A stretch of DNA of 64,000 bases from CBDAKK01 sp965196605 (GTDB lineage Bacteria > Spirochaetota > Spirochaetia > WTKD01 > G963693115). Both the position numbers and the translations under genes were made by a program. The notes beneath the pieces are model-generated. The model did no database searches. It was not told the origin of the DNA and saw nothing but the letters and a program-made list of their open reading frames with translations. The DNA lies in contig CBDAKK010000008.1 of assembly GCA_965196605.1 (NCBI GenBank), positions 1,080,099 through 1,144,098 of the forward strand, given 5' to 3'. Shown here piece after piece: positions 54,917 through 62,820 of the stretch; the stretch's first letter is position 1, and the number at the start of each line of letters is the position of its first letter.

Positions 54917-55891
54917 TTATCTAAATTTTGGCGGCCACTTGCTTTTATATTTTTGCATCTCTGTCGCACCATCGAAAATCTGTATCCAGCCGTTTACCTC
55001 ATCTACATTCCAGTCACTAATGTCTTGGTTGAAAGCGCGAGCGCCCCAAAACATGCCCACCATATTCTCCACTTGAGACGTGACCCAGTTACCAATGTCT
55101 TGGTTGAAAGCGTGAGCACTAGAAAACATGCCCACCATATTCTCCACTTGAGACGTGACCCAGTTACCAATGTCTTGGTTGAAAGCGTCAGCGCCAGCAA
55201 ACATGTTGCTCATATTCTCCACTTGAGACGTGTTCCACCTACCAATGTCTTGGTTGAAAGCGTCAGCGCCCTCAAACATGGCCTTCATATTCTCCACTTT
55301 AGACGTGTTCCAACACCCTACCGCACCATTGAACTTGGTTTTCGAAAAAAACAAACTATCCATGTCAGTGATAGCTGAGGTGTCAATGTGGTTGAGATTG
55401 GGGTTAGGCGTGCTTCCTGTGATAGCATTGTCAACAAGTCTTTTGAGTGCTACCCTGTCTTTCGGGTGCTCAGTTTCTCTGGCGCCACATGAATTACTCC
55501 ACACCACCGACAGGTTTATGTCAGAAGTAATTGCTGTGCTTTCATCATGCTTTTTCTTGTTATGCTCAAAACGTTCTAGTTTACGCGTTACTCCATTGAT
55601 TGAAGCGTACGTAAGTTTTTGACGTATCCCAATATCTTTCAAACTTTCACCCTTTTTCACAATAAGCGTAGTTTGTTTTGGATCTCCATTTAAGATACCT
55701 CCATGCAATGCAAGGCTCGCGGTAAACTTCTGAGTCCCTCCCCCCTCTTGCTTCTGCGCTGCCTCTTGCTTCTGCGCTGCCTCTCGCACTGCTCCATCGC
55801 ATCCCAAAAATACAAGGGGCATTACCGCCATTATTACTACCTTGCTTGCTGTGAGCAATACGCTCATTGCTTTATCAGTACTTTGTTTCAT
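54917..55891 (-). CDS. DUF285/BspA-like repeat lipoprotein, copy 6
   Basis: 324 residues, five repeats (one FNGAVGCW and four FNQDI units, the last ending DISDWNVDEVNGW). Signal and linker (AAQKQEAAQKQEGGGTQ) are those of copy 1. The segment MDSLFFSKTKFNGAVGCW differs from the other copies, so it is the most divergent at the domain-repeat border. It has its own promoter, followed upstream by the truncated copy. Confidence 0.87.
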   Translation of the reverse strand: MKQSTDKAMSVLLTASKVVIMAVMPLVFLGCDGAVREAAQKQEAAQKQEGGGTQKFTASLALHGGILNGDPKQTTLIVKKGESLKDIGIRQKLTYASINGVTRKLERFEHNKKKHDESTAITSDINLSVVWSNSCGARETEHPKDRVALKRLVDNAITGSTPNPNLNHIDTSAITDMDSLFFSKTKFNGAVGCWNTSKVENMKAMFEGADAFNQDIGRWNTSQVENMSNMFAGADAFNQDIGNWVTSQVENMVGMFSSAHAFNQDIGNWVTSQVENMVGMFWGARAFNQDISDWNVDEVNGWIQIFDGATEMQKYKSKWPPKFR

Positions 55892-55975
55892 AATAACCTC
55901 TCTTAGGAACATAGAATGTTTCGTACTTATAATTATAAAAAAAATATTGAGAAATGTACAGTGTTAGTGTAACCC

Positions 55976-56152
55976 TTAGGTGACATGTGAGTATGTCACT
56001 ATCCCAATTGTCTGATGAGCCTCCTCCCCTTCTATCGCTTTCAACAAACGTAAATCATCGCATCCCAAAAATACAAAGGGGATTACCGCCATTATTACTA
56101 CCTTGCTTGCTGTGAGCAATACGCTCATTGCTTTATCAGTACTTTGTTTCAT
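55976..56152 (-). pseudogene. Truncated lipoprotein copy (signal peptide only)
   Basis: 58 codons with the promoter, leader and signal peptide of copy 4 (VIPFVFLGCDDLRLLKAIEG), then a jump after HQTIGI into the spacer (VTYSHVT). The junction is a recombination scar: a 5' copy-4-like end joined to the region upstream of copy 6. It would encode a secreted lipopeptide if translated. Confidence 0.85.
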
Positions 56153-56173
56153 AATAACCTCTCTTAGGAACAT

Positions 56174-56618
56174 AGAATGTTTCGTATTTATAATTATAAA
56201 AAAAATATTGAGAAATGTAGAGTGTTAGTGTAACCCTTAGGTGACATGTGAGTATGTCACTCACTTACAAGTACCGCCACTCAGTACACACATGAGCCTT
56301 ACGGCTCACGACCGCTTTATTCATAAAGAATCACACTGCACACCCGCGCAGGCTGCTTGCACATACAAAGCACCCTCACGCGCTAAAGCCCCGTCGCCCA
56401 GTACACACATGAGCCCTAGGCTCATGACTGCTTTAGCCCTTAAGGCAGCCTTGCGTCCCAAGCCACGCCGCTCCAAAACAGACTGCGGGACGCAGGCAGT
56501 CTCAAAGCTACCTTGCACCCCAAGCGCCGCCGCGCCAGCACACACATGAGCCGTAAGGCTCATGACCTCTGTAGATATAAGAAAGCGCCCTCACAACCAG
56601 CACAAGGCTTTTACTATT
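56174..56618. repeat. Right end of the array, promoter and spacer
   Basis: A seventh copy of the promoter (TATAAT in the same setting), then modules shared with 53780-54345. It adjoins nth fragment b. Confidence 0.8.
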
Positions 56619-57062
56619 TTAAGAAGATAAAAACTGCTGAGAAACGCGACACACCGTGTGCGCAAAAGGACAAGAACTACACTGCGGTGTACGCGCTTTA
56701 CAATGATAGCGCCCAAAAAATATCATCCTATGATGAGAGACAACCCACTGCGACATATCAATATGCGCGGTAAGCGCCTCTTCAACCTGCCGAGCAGAAC
56801 TACCCTCAGGCACAAACCCCAACCTATAAGCAATGCGCGTAACATGCGTATCAACCGCAAAGGCAGGAATACCACGCCCAACAGAAAGCACCACATTCGC
56901 CGTCTTTCTTCCAACACCGGGCAAGGCCTCTAAGTCCTCACGAGAACACGGCACCTCCCCACCACGCTTTTCACCCTCGCGTGCATCAGCTTCCTTTATA
57001 AGTGTTTCTTGCGCTTCTACAAGCTCACTCATTTTGTTTCGCAACTCTAATAATGTATTCAT
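56619..57062 (-). pseudogene. Phage capsid N-terminus fused to endonuclease III C-terminus
   Basis: 147 codons in one frame. The first 30 or so, MNTLLELRNKMSELVEAQET onward, are the usual start of an HK97-type major capsid protein (delta domain). From about GGEVPCSREDLEALPGVG the protein is endonuclease III to its C-terminus, including the catalytic Asp and the four cluster cysteines. The gene is a product of a deletion joining prophage to host nth. It has an intact frame and the phage ribosome site, so a chimeric protein could be made, but the endonuclease N-terminal half is lacking. Confidence 0.85.
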
Positions 57063-57673
57063 ACTATATTCCTCCTGTAAGATATATTTTTTTTGTTACG
57101 TTCTAACGAATATCGCTCGCAGTCTGAAATCTTTACCATCCCGTTAGATGCGCCCGCTGGCTTATTCCTTCGTGCAATCTCTATCGCTTTATTTCTTGCT
57201 TCTACGTCTGTATCTTCGTACGCTGGCATTGTTACTACTGATATCTCAAACAATTCATCAATGCTTACAATAGTTCGTACATCTCGATTCTCAACACGCT
57301 CCCATCGTTCTTCCTTAATCGTAAAACCGAATGACATTTTTCTAATGACACCACTTTTAATAAGCGCATATGCATCACGTCCACGCGTGGTATCTACAAG
57401 GTCTGCCTCAAATCTCACGCCCCCGCTATCTTCTCTAAGGCGTAGCGTTCTGCTCTCTACACTTGCTAATGGTTCGCTTATATCGTGTTGCCATAATAAA
57501 AACTGCTTACCACGTTCCAATGCTTCATGCGCCGCGCCACTGGCTACACTCTCATCAAAACCCCACCCCGTATTAATGCGTGTATCATAAACAACAGCCG
57601 TGCCAGTAATACTCATACTATGCACATCACTATCTACTGCACGCACTTCATATACATTTCTAATCTCTTTCAT
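57059..57673 (-). CDS. HK97-family prohead protease
   Basis: 204 residues from ATG 57673 (GGGAGATAGC before it), preferred over the longer frame at 57706. It starts KEIRNVYEVRAV and has GTAVVYDTRIN, FLLWQHDISEPLASVES with the catalytic His, and KMSFGFTIKEERWE with the catalytic Ser, as in U35 prohead proteases. The protease trims the capsid delta domain and activates head maturation. The frame is intact although both neighbours are broken. It overlaps the capsid fragment by four bases. Confidence 0.88.
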   Translation of the reverse strand: MKEIRNVYEVRAVDSDVHSMSITGTAVVYDTRINTGWGFDESVASGAAHEALERGKQFLLWQHDISEPLASVESRTLRLREDSGGVRFEADLVDTTRGRDAYALIKSGVIRKMSFGFTIKEERWERVENRDVRTIVSIDELFEISVVTMPAYEDTDVEARNKAIEIARRNKPAGASNGMVKISDCERYSLERNKKNISYRRNIV

Positions 57674-57684
57674 GCTATCTCCCG

Positions 57685-58740
57685 TTACTCCGCGACAATA
57701 TAACAATTACACCCACCGTGTAGCGGTGGGTGTCCAATATTTCCGCTCTTTTCCATAGTCTTGCCATCGACCACAAGCCCAGTCTCTTTATTTACAAAAT
57801 ATTTTTTTATGTTTGTAATCTTTCTATTAAGGGAACCACAAAATTCACATGTACCACTACCAGAGGCAAGCCATCGCACCATCTCCACGCTCGCACACAT
57901 CATTATTGTTTTAGATACTGCACTACTAGCTCGCACTACTTCATCGTCTGCATACGTACCACCTATAAAAGCACTCCATTCATTTGCAACGTCTCTCACT
58001 TCCTTATCATCACTAGCAAGAGCTTCATTAAGCCGATATACAAAGAGCCCCGCAATACGTGCGCTCGTACGCTTTGCATACGCCTCAATAAACTCACGCA
58101 AATGCGTGACTATAGTCCACCTCTTTTTTATCGAGTTCCGCAATCACGTCAGTAGCTACTTCAGTACCTAAAGACAACAATGCTCCGCGTAATTTCGTAT
58201 ATCCAATATCAGTAATCTTTCTCTGCATATCTTTCAGGCTTTCTTCAAGCCCCACAATGCTACTTCTCTTTAGTTCATCATCTAAAACAGGTAACACAAC
58301 GCTCGCTTGCGCCTCTCCAATTTCTTTAAGCATTTCCCGAAACAAACTTTTATACTTCATGCGTGTAAGCTTCCTGTTTCTTACCTGCAATTGTGCGCGT
58401 AACTCCTTTGCGTGTCCCGTCTCATTATGCCTCTCACCTAGATTCAAAACATCATCATGCTTCTCTTTTGTAAAAAAACCGATGGGTGCTAAATTACTCG
58501 GTTGTAAATACTCATCGCCTCCGTCAATATTATTCATGTTTTCTAGTCGTCTAATATCATTCGCTGAAAACGCACCTGCCTCACGCATGTATCTATAGAA
58601 CTCTGCCCGCGCTTTACTATCACCACGCAGTAACCCTTCAAGTGAATGTTCTACAAAGTACCCTTGCACACGCTCTTCTCGCGTGAACAGCTTATAGTTC
58701 AACTCCTGCTCCTATGCATGCAGGTATGGAGCTATTGCGT
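57685..58740 (-). pseudogene. Portal C-terminus/minor head protein region, broken
   Basis: Two frames that belong together. The upstream part, EQELNYKLFTREERVQGYFV with GDEYLQPSNLAPIG, is the C-terminal part of an HK97 portal and runs into a minor-head-like helical region. It is separated from the portal segment before it by an in-frame TAG at about 58715. Near 58100 a one-base shift moves the reading to the second frame (REFIEAYAKRTSARIAG, then TCEFCGSLNRK and HPPLHGGCNC, the MuF-type cysteine/histidine end). At least two mutations inactivate it. Confidence 0.75.
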
Positions 58741-59908
58741 ATTTGACATACTCAATAGATTGTTCAGATATATTATTAAAGCTTGATTTTTCTAAATCAC
58801 CCACCATGTGTAGCGGTATTCGTAACACAGAGACCCATTCGCGTTTTTGAAATTTGCGCGTATCTATCATCTGTATATCTTCTTTCGGCATAGCAAGCTC
58901 TTTCACTTCCATAATCGGTGGCATAACTGCCGTGTTCCCTGCAAGCATATCGCCCTGCGCCTCCCACCACTGCTGCGCAATGCTTTCCCACGATAGCCAG
59001 CCGTATGGACTGTACAAACCATTTAAATAATAGCTACGGACTCCTGCGCTCCCTTCGTTTGTAGCCCTCCATTCTCCTCGTTTTAAAAATTCATTCTTAT
59101 AGTACTCATAAATTCGCCCATTACAATGGCAACACTCATAATATACTTCTTCTCCTCTATTCATTTTTAAATTCTCAAACTCTAAAATTTGGTATGCATC
59201 GCAAATCGGGCATGGTATGTAATAGTGTCTTTTATCACCTCGCTCGTAGTTTGCTTCTATAAGAGACAAGCCTTTTACGTTAGGAGTGCTCGTAGCATAG
59301 AGTTTGCTGTCTATAAATGTGTCTTGTCTTTTTCTCAATAAGGTTATAGGGTCGCCTTCGCCGCCCACGTCTTGCGGATAGGTGTCAACCTCATCACAAA
59401 ATATATATTTTGCTGGATAACTTCGTAAGCCTTTACTTGTTTGAGTACCAACCCCCAAAATATATCCTCCCTCGAACTCTTTCATCGTTTTAGTGTCTGC
59501 TTCGTTTGCTTTTTTATACCGTTCTATTTTTTTTCTAACAACAGGCGTAGACTTTATAACTCTGTCTAACCGTGTTTTAAATTTAGCTTTAATTGCATCC
59601 TCTGACGCATCAACAAAAAGCATTCCTGAAGGATCATAATCTACAATGTATCCAACCCAGTTCAATCCGCATTCAGTTTTGCCACATTGAGCAGGCAACA
59701 TGCAGTACACTTCTGAAACTTCGCTATGCTTACTCAAGCAATCCATAATCTCTACCAAGTATGGCGTGCGTTCATTGTCCCACTTACCAACTTCACTCGA
59801 AGTCTCGCTTGTAAGCACTCTATATTTAGATGCCCACTGCGAGACAGTTAATAACTCTCGAGGTCTCAAAATATTGGATATGTATTCGTTCATTTCTTGC
59901 GGCGTCAT
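58712..59908 (-). pseudogene. Terminase large subunit fused to a portal fragment
   Basis: 398 codons. Residues 1 to about 320 are a lambda GpA-type large terminase: LTVSQWASKYRVLTSE, Walker A-like MLPAQCGKTECGLNW, YIFCDEVDTYPQDVGGEGDP, and zinc pairs CPIC and CCHC. After WWEAQGDMLAG the sequence becomes portal (KELAMPKEDIQMIDTRKF, IPLHMVGDLEKSSFNNISEQ). A deletion has removed the terminase nuclease domain and the first part of the portal, keeping the frame. The product cannot package DNA. Confidence 0.82.
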
Positions 59909-60495
59909 ATAGTGTTATCCTTCTCCCATTTTTGTGCTTCAGCCATCAAAACCAATGCATTATGCACATTCTTATCAATTTCTATCATCACCCTTTTGAC
60001 AACATCGCTATACTCTAATCCTTCCTCCTTCCCTTTCATCACAACAGATACGACAAGACCAGATAGCCTTTTTGCCATGCCCTCAAGGACTTTTTTACTT
60101 TCACCATAACTTCTACTAATGCACCTCTGAAAATCTGCCCTATCTATTGTTCGCTCTTGCCGTTGCTTGTTCTCTAACTCAAGCTTCGATATCTGTTCTT
60201 GCTTATGCCGTATCTCCTCGCGCAACTTTTCTATTTGTAATAGTTCTTTATCCACTGAAGGACTGCCACTACTCTTAAAACCATCATTCTCTTGTAATTC
60301 TTTGTACTCTTCATCAACGCGAGCTTTTTTACTCGCGGGGTCTTGCTTACCAAAACCCCACGCCTTCTCGCAGTCTTTATCGGAATAGACCCCCCGTCTT
60401 ATACGCTTTATTCGCCCTTGTTTCACAGACAGGCTTAAAGTCTTATCTGTAATCCCATAGCGTGTTAAAATGTCGCGCGTTCGTATTTCTTTCAC
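59905..60495 (-). CDS. Probable small terminase subunit
   Basis: 196 residues. The first 50 form a MerR/Nu1-like winged helix (TRDILTRYGITDKTLSLSVK, RRGVYSDKDCEKAWGFG). A Glu/Lys-rich coiled coil (DKELLQIEKLREEIRHKQEQ) and a C-terminal helical part follow. This is the plan of lambda Nu1-type small terminases, which bind the packaging site, and it overlaps the large terminase by four bases. The frame is intact. Confidence 0.75.
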   Translation of the reverse strand: MKEIRTRDILTRYGITDKTLSLSVKQGRIKRIRRGVYSDKDCEKAWGFGKQDPASKKARVDEEYKELQENDGFKSSGSPSVDKELLQIEKLREEIRHKQEQISKLELENKQRQERTIDRADFQRCISRSYGESKKVLEGMAKRLSGLVVSVVMKGKEEGLEYSDVVKRVMIEIDKNVHNALVLMAEAQKWEKDNTI

Positions 60496-60699
60496 AAAAA
60501 CTTACCTTACCCTATCGAATTCAAATAACTCTGTGCGTTTTTTCTTGGCGGTGGCGTTAACTTGATTAACGAAATTAGTTCAAAGAACCTAATACATAAG
60601 CACATATAGCTTAATATGAAATTATTAAAACAAAAATTATACTTTTTATGTTTTTTTATTGTTTTTAAGTCGTTTCTTTTTGCAGTAGTTCTACACATA

Positions 60700-61308
60700 T
60701 TATGATAACCTCGCTTTAAATTCACGCCACCACGCCGACATCGTTATGCCTTGTTGCGCTGATGCACTCAATGTCCCATAGCTGCCGCCTTCTATTGCGA
60801 TAGCTGGACAACTCTTCCACCCAACAACCTCATAATGTGTTACTACATTCTCAATGCCTATCTCATAAGCTTTCATCAAGTCTCGTACTATCTCGATTGT
60901 GTTCTCTCTCGTCGCCTCCGATATCTCTATGCTTCCCTCCTCCTGCCTCTCTTGACACATCTCAATGCCAATCGTGCAGTAGTTCGGTGTACTCCTCCCA
61001 CTCTCTTCAATCAATTTCATACCATATGGCGTATACTTATGCCGCTTGTTCTGCGGTGCCACATATCGACTTCCCACATGATGTGCGACCTCATTGTACG
61101 GAATAACCTGCACCGCGCTCATATCGCCAACCAATACATGCGCAGAGGACGCTCCTCTACGAGAAGTGCGAGCCCAGTATTTCGCTATCCCTTTAGGGCT
61201 TGCTCCAGCTGTCGCCGTATAATGTACCACGATGGAGCGCGCTTTCTCTAACTTCTCGCCACTGCGGCGCGTACTATACTTTGGTAAAAATTCTTGTATA
61301 TACTGCAT
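60700..61308 (-). CDS. N-acetylmuramoyl-L-alanine amidase (phage endolysin)
   Basis: 202 residues of the Amidase_2 family. The zinc site is built from the His in SIVVHYTATAGASPKGIAKY and the His of VTHYEVVGWKSCP, with SSAHVLVGD and NYCTIGIEMCQE between. It cuts the amide between muramic acid and the stem peptide. There is no signal peptide. It belongs to the lysis cassette of the HK97-like prophage, whereas the Mu-like block uses a C39-like peptidase instead. A 204-base A/T-rich gap with no gene separates it from the small terminase. Confidence 0.9.
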   Translation of the reverse strand: MQYIQEFLPKYSTRRSGEKLEKARSIVVHYTATAGASPKGIAKYWARTSRRGASSAHVLVGDMSAVQVIPYNEVAHHVGSRYVAPQNKRHKYTPYGMKLIEESGRSTPNYCTIGIEMCQERQEEGSIEISEATRENTIEIVRDLMKAYEIGIENVVTHYEVVGWKSCPAIAIEGGSYGTLSASAQQGITMSAWWREFKARLS

Positions 61309-61448
61309 TACATAAACCCCACAAGTGCGCGCTCACTCGTTAAAATCGGCATCGCATACGGCGGATCCATGATGCACGTATCATACTCCGCGCCACATCG
61401 CCTAAGCTCTTCTAAGCAATCGCCTTCTATAACATCCCACTTAGCCAC
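61308..61448 (-). pseudogene. DNA methyltransferase remnant with DPPY motif
   Basis: 46 codons from GTG 61448: WDVIEGDCLEELRRCGAEYD, then TCIMDPPYAMPIL and an abrupt end ALVGFM. VIEGDCLE and DPPY are the opening and catalytic motif IV of phage N6-adenine (or N4-cytosine) methyltransferases, which normally run 200-300 residues. An internal deletion is likely. The GTG follows the upstream stop by two bases and the TAA overlaps the amidase ATG. Confidence 0.6.
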
Positions 61449-61722
61449 TGAATGCCCTCCACATCATAAACGCTACGTTAAGCACCACAAGCACTGTCAC
61501 ATATGCCGCTTGCGCCTTCCACAACGCCTTCGTATTCGCTTCCAGCTTCTTATCTTGCGCCGCGTTGTGCGCCTCAATACGTGTTACTCGGTCGTTAACA
61601 TGACGTAAATACTCCGTCTTTAAAAAAGATTTCAATTCGTGGATTTCTTTCTCTAGTTGCGTTATCCGCTCATCTATTCGCGCTAACGCAACCTCAGTCT
61701 TGCTTGTGCTTTGCGTTTTCAT
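61441..61722 (-). CDS. Coiled-coil membrane protein of the lysis cassette
   Basis: 93 residues: a coiled coil (ARIDERITQLEKEIHELKSF and RVTRIEAHNAAQDKKLEANT) and one C-terminal membrane helix (YVTVLVVLNVAFMMWRAF). This is the shape of XhlA-like holin accessory proteins. It overlaps the spanin-like genes at its start. It has no counterpart in the Mu-like block's cassette. Confidence 0.65.
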   Translation of the reverse strand: MKTQSTSKTEVALARIDERITQLEKEIHELKSFLKTEYLRHVNDRVTRIEAHNAAQDKKLEANTKALWKAQAAYVTVLVVLNVAFMMWRAFSG

Positions 61723-62144
61723 TGCTCTGCCCCTATTTCAGTGCTACCCACACCAATACGCCCAGTAGCGTCAAAACAGACGCGCCCGCTATCGTCCAGC
61801 CTGCGATTTGTGAGCCTCTCGCTTTGCTCAACGATTTCTCCCAGTCCGTGTTCAATTCCTTCTGCGATTTCGCTACCCGTTCGAGCCGTAGAGCCAAGTC
61901 GCTCACCTGTTCTTGCGACTTCCTGTAATTGTTGACTACCTGCTTTAATTGTGTGTTCAAGGTCGCGACTAGTCGCTCCTGCGTCTGCAAGTGCTCTTTC
62001 AAGCTTTTTGCTTTGCTGTGTAAGTCGCGTAATTTCTGCTCCTCCACGAACATACCCGTATATTCCGAAGACTGTGAGTACAAGGGAGTACACTGCCAAA
62101 ACACCACCAATAACAGCACTATGCTTCCTAAAACACGCATACAT
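61719..62144 (-). CDS. Spanin-like protein A of the HK97-like prophage
   Basis: 141 residues: N-terminal membrane helix (AVIGGVLAVYSLVLTVFGIY), then a long coiled-coil periplasmic region (EITRLTQQSKKLERALADAG, EIAEGIEHGLGEIVEQSERL) and a polar tail, the plan of an inner-membrane spanin (Rz). Its ATG is four bases before that of a second frame that runs almost its whole length. It overlaps the holin-like stop by one base. Confidence 0.68.
   Translation of the reverse strand: MYACFRKHSAVIGGVLAVYSLVLTVFGIYGYVRGGAEITRLTQQSKKLERALADAGATSRDLEHTIKAGSQQLQEVARTGERLGSTARTGSEIAEGIEHGLGEIVEQSERLTNRRLDDSGRVCFDATGRIGVGSTEIGAEQ
61733..62140 (-). CDS. Spanin-like protein B, nested in another frame
   Basis: 135 residues: signal-like N-terminus (VLLLVVFWQCTPLYSQ), coiled coil (RDLHSKAKSLKEHLQTQERL onward) and a C-terminal membrane helix (TIAGASVLTLLGVLVWVALK). 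It matches the B protein at 40440 in plan and in frame relation to its A partner. Signal, coil and anchor in the correct order would be unlikely in a chance frame, so I take both frames as coding. Confidence 0.65.
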   Translation of the reverse strand: MRVLGSIVLLLVVFWQCTPLYSQSSEYTGMFVEEQKLRDLHSKAKSLKEHLQTQERLVATLNTQLKQVVNNYRKSQEQVSDLALRLERVAKSQKELNTDWEKSLSKARGSQIAGWTIAGASVLTLLGVLVWVALK

Positions 62145-62356
62145 TAGCTCGCCCCTCGGCGCTTCTCAAACACACCTATGCCAAACAACCCACCTGCTGT
62201 TGTGTACGGGAACATCAGAACCCCTGTATCTTTGTTGCATATCGAAACATACACAGTAAGCGCAAAAGCGAAGAATAAGGCCAGTGCACCAAACACACGC
62301 TTGCTACTCAAGCGCCCATCCTCTCCGCTGAATATCTCTTTTAATAACGCTTTCAT
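62144..62356 (-). CDS. Holin-like two-helix membrane protein
   Basis: 70 residues from ATG 62356: MKALLKEIFSGEDGRLSSKR and the same two helices as the 40868 protein, ending VFEKRRGAS. Near identity to that gene in an otherwise unlike prophage suggests exchange of the lysis module. First gene of this prophage as seen here. Confidence 0.72.
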   Translation of the reverse strand: MKALLKEIFSGEDGRLSSKRVFGALALFFAFALTVYVSICNKDTGVLMFPYTTAGGLFGIGVFEKRRGAS

Positions 62357-62490
62357 ACTACCATCATGCAACACTGCGCATAACGTTTTCGTACGAAAAT
62401 GGCATTACTTTTTTGTAATGCTTCTTGTGTCCTCGCACGCGCTCGTAACACTCTGTTTACACAGCTCTCGCGTTGCGTTATCATCAAATC

Positions 62491-62787
62491 ATGGCAGATA
62501 AAGTTTTACCAGCACAACCACATGTCAAGGAACCCTTTGCAAGCAGCATCACTAAAGGACTTAACTCTATTGGTGCACTGGCTATTGTTATTGGACTTAT
62601 TACTGCGCTCTTCCTTCATCTTTCTGGGCGCATAGATGGGGTAAATCAACGCATAGATGGGGTAAATCAACGCATAGATGGACTTACTACCGAAATGAAT
62701 CAACGCTTTGAAGCTATTGACAAAAGACTTGATAAGATTGAAAAAGCAATTCTCATGCTTACTCACGAAATAAAGAACAAACAATAA
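62491..62787 (+). CDS. Small membrane protein with heptad repeats (paralogue of 13374)
   Basis: 98 residues from ATG 62491: MADKVLPAQPHVKEPFASSI, a membrane helix (LAIVIGLITALFLHLSG) and the coiled coil RIDGVNQRIDGVNQRIDG before the shared end NQRFEAIDKRLDKIEKAI and LTHEIKNKQ. Three copies of a 21-bp DNA repeat encode the seven-residue step, so coil length can change by slippage without frame loss. It lies 33 bases before the restriction-methylation gene in the same direction. Confidence 0.72.
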   Translation: MADKVLPAQPHVKEPFASSITKGLNSIGALAIVIGLITALFLHLSGRIDGVNQRIDGVNQRIDGLTTEMNQRFEAIDKRLDKIEKAILMLTHEIKNKQ

Positions 62788-62820
62788 TCACTTCATATAT
62801 TTACATGGATATAATTCTAT

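Noticed and set aside
46479..56200. Phase-variable T-tract in the lipoprotein promoters
   Set aside because: The tract is eight T in all copies I could count, so there is no length variation to support switching by this route.
60507..60725. 72-codon minus-strand frame
   Set aside because: A/T-rich, no ribosome site, no domain; overlaps the end of the amidase gene.
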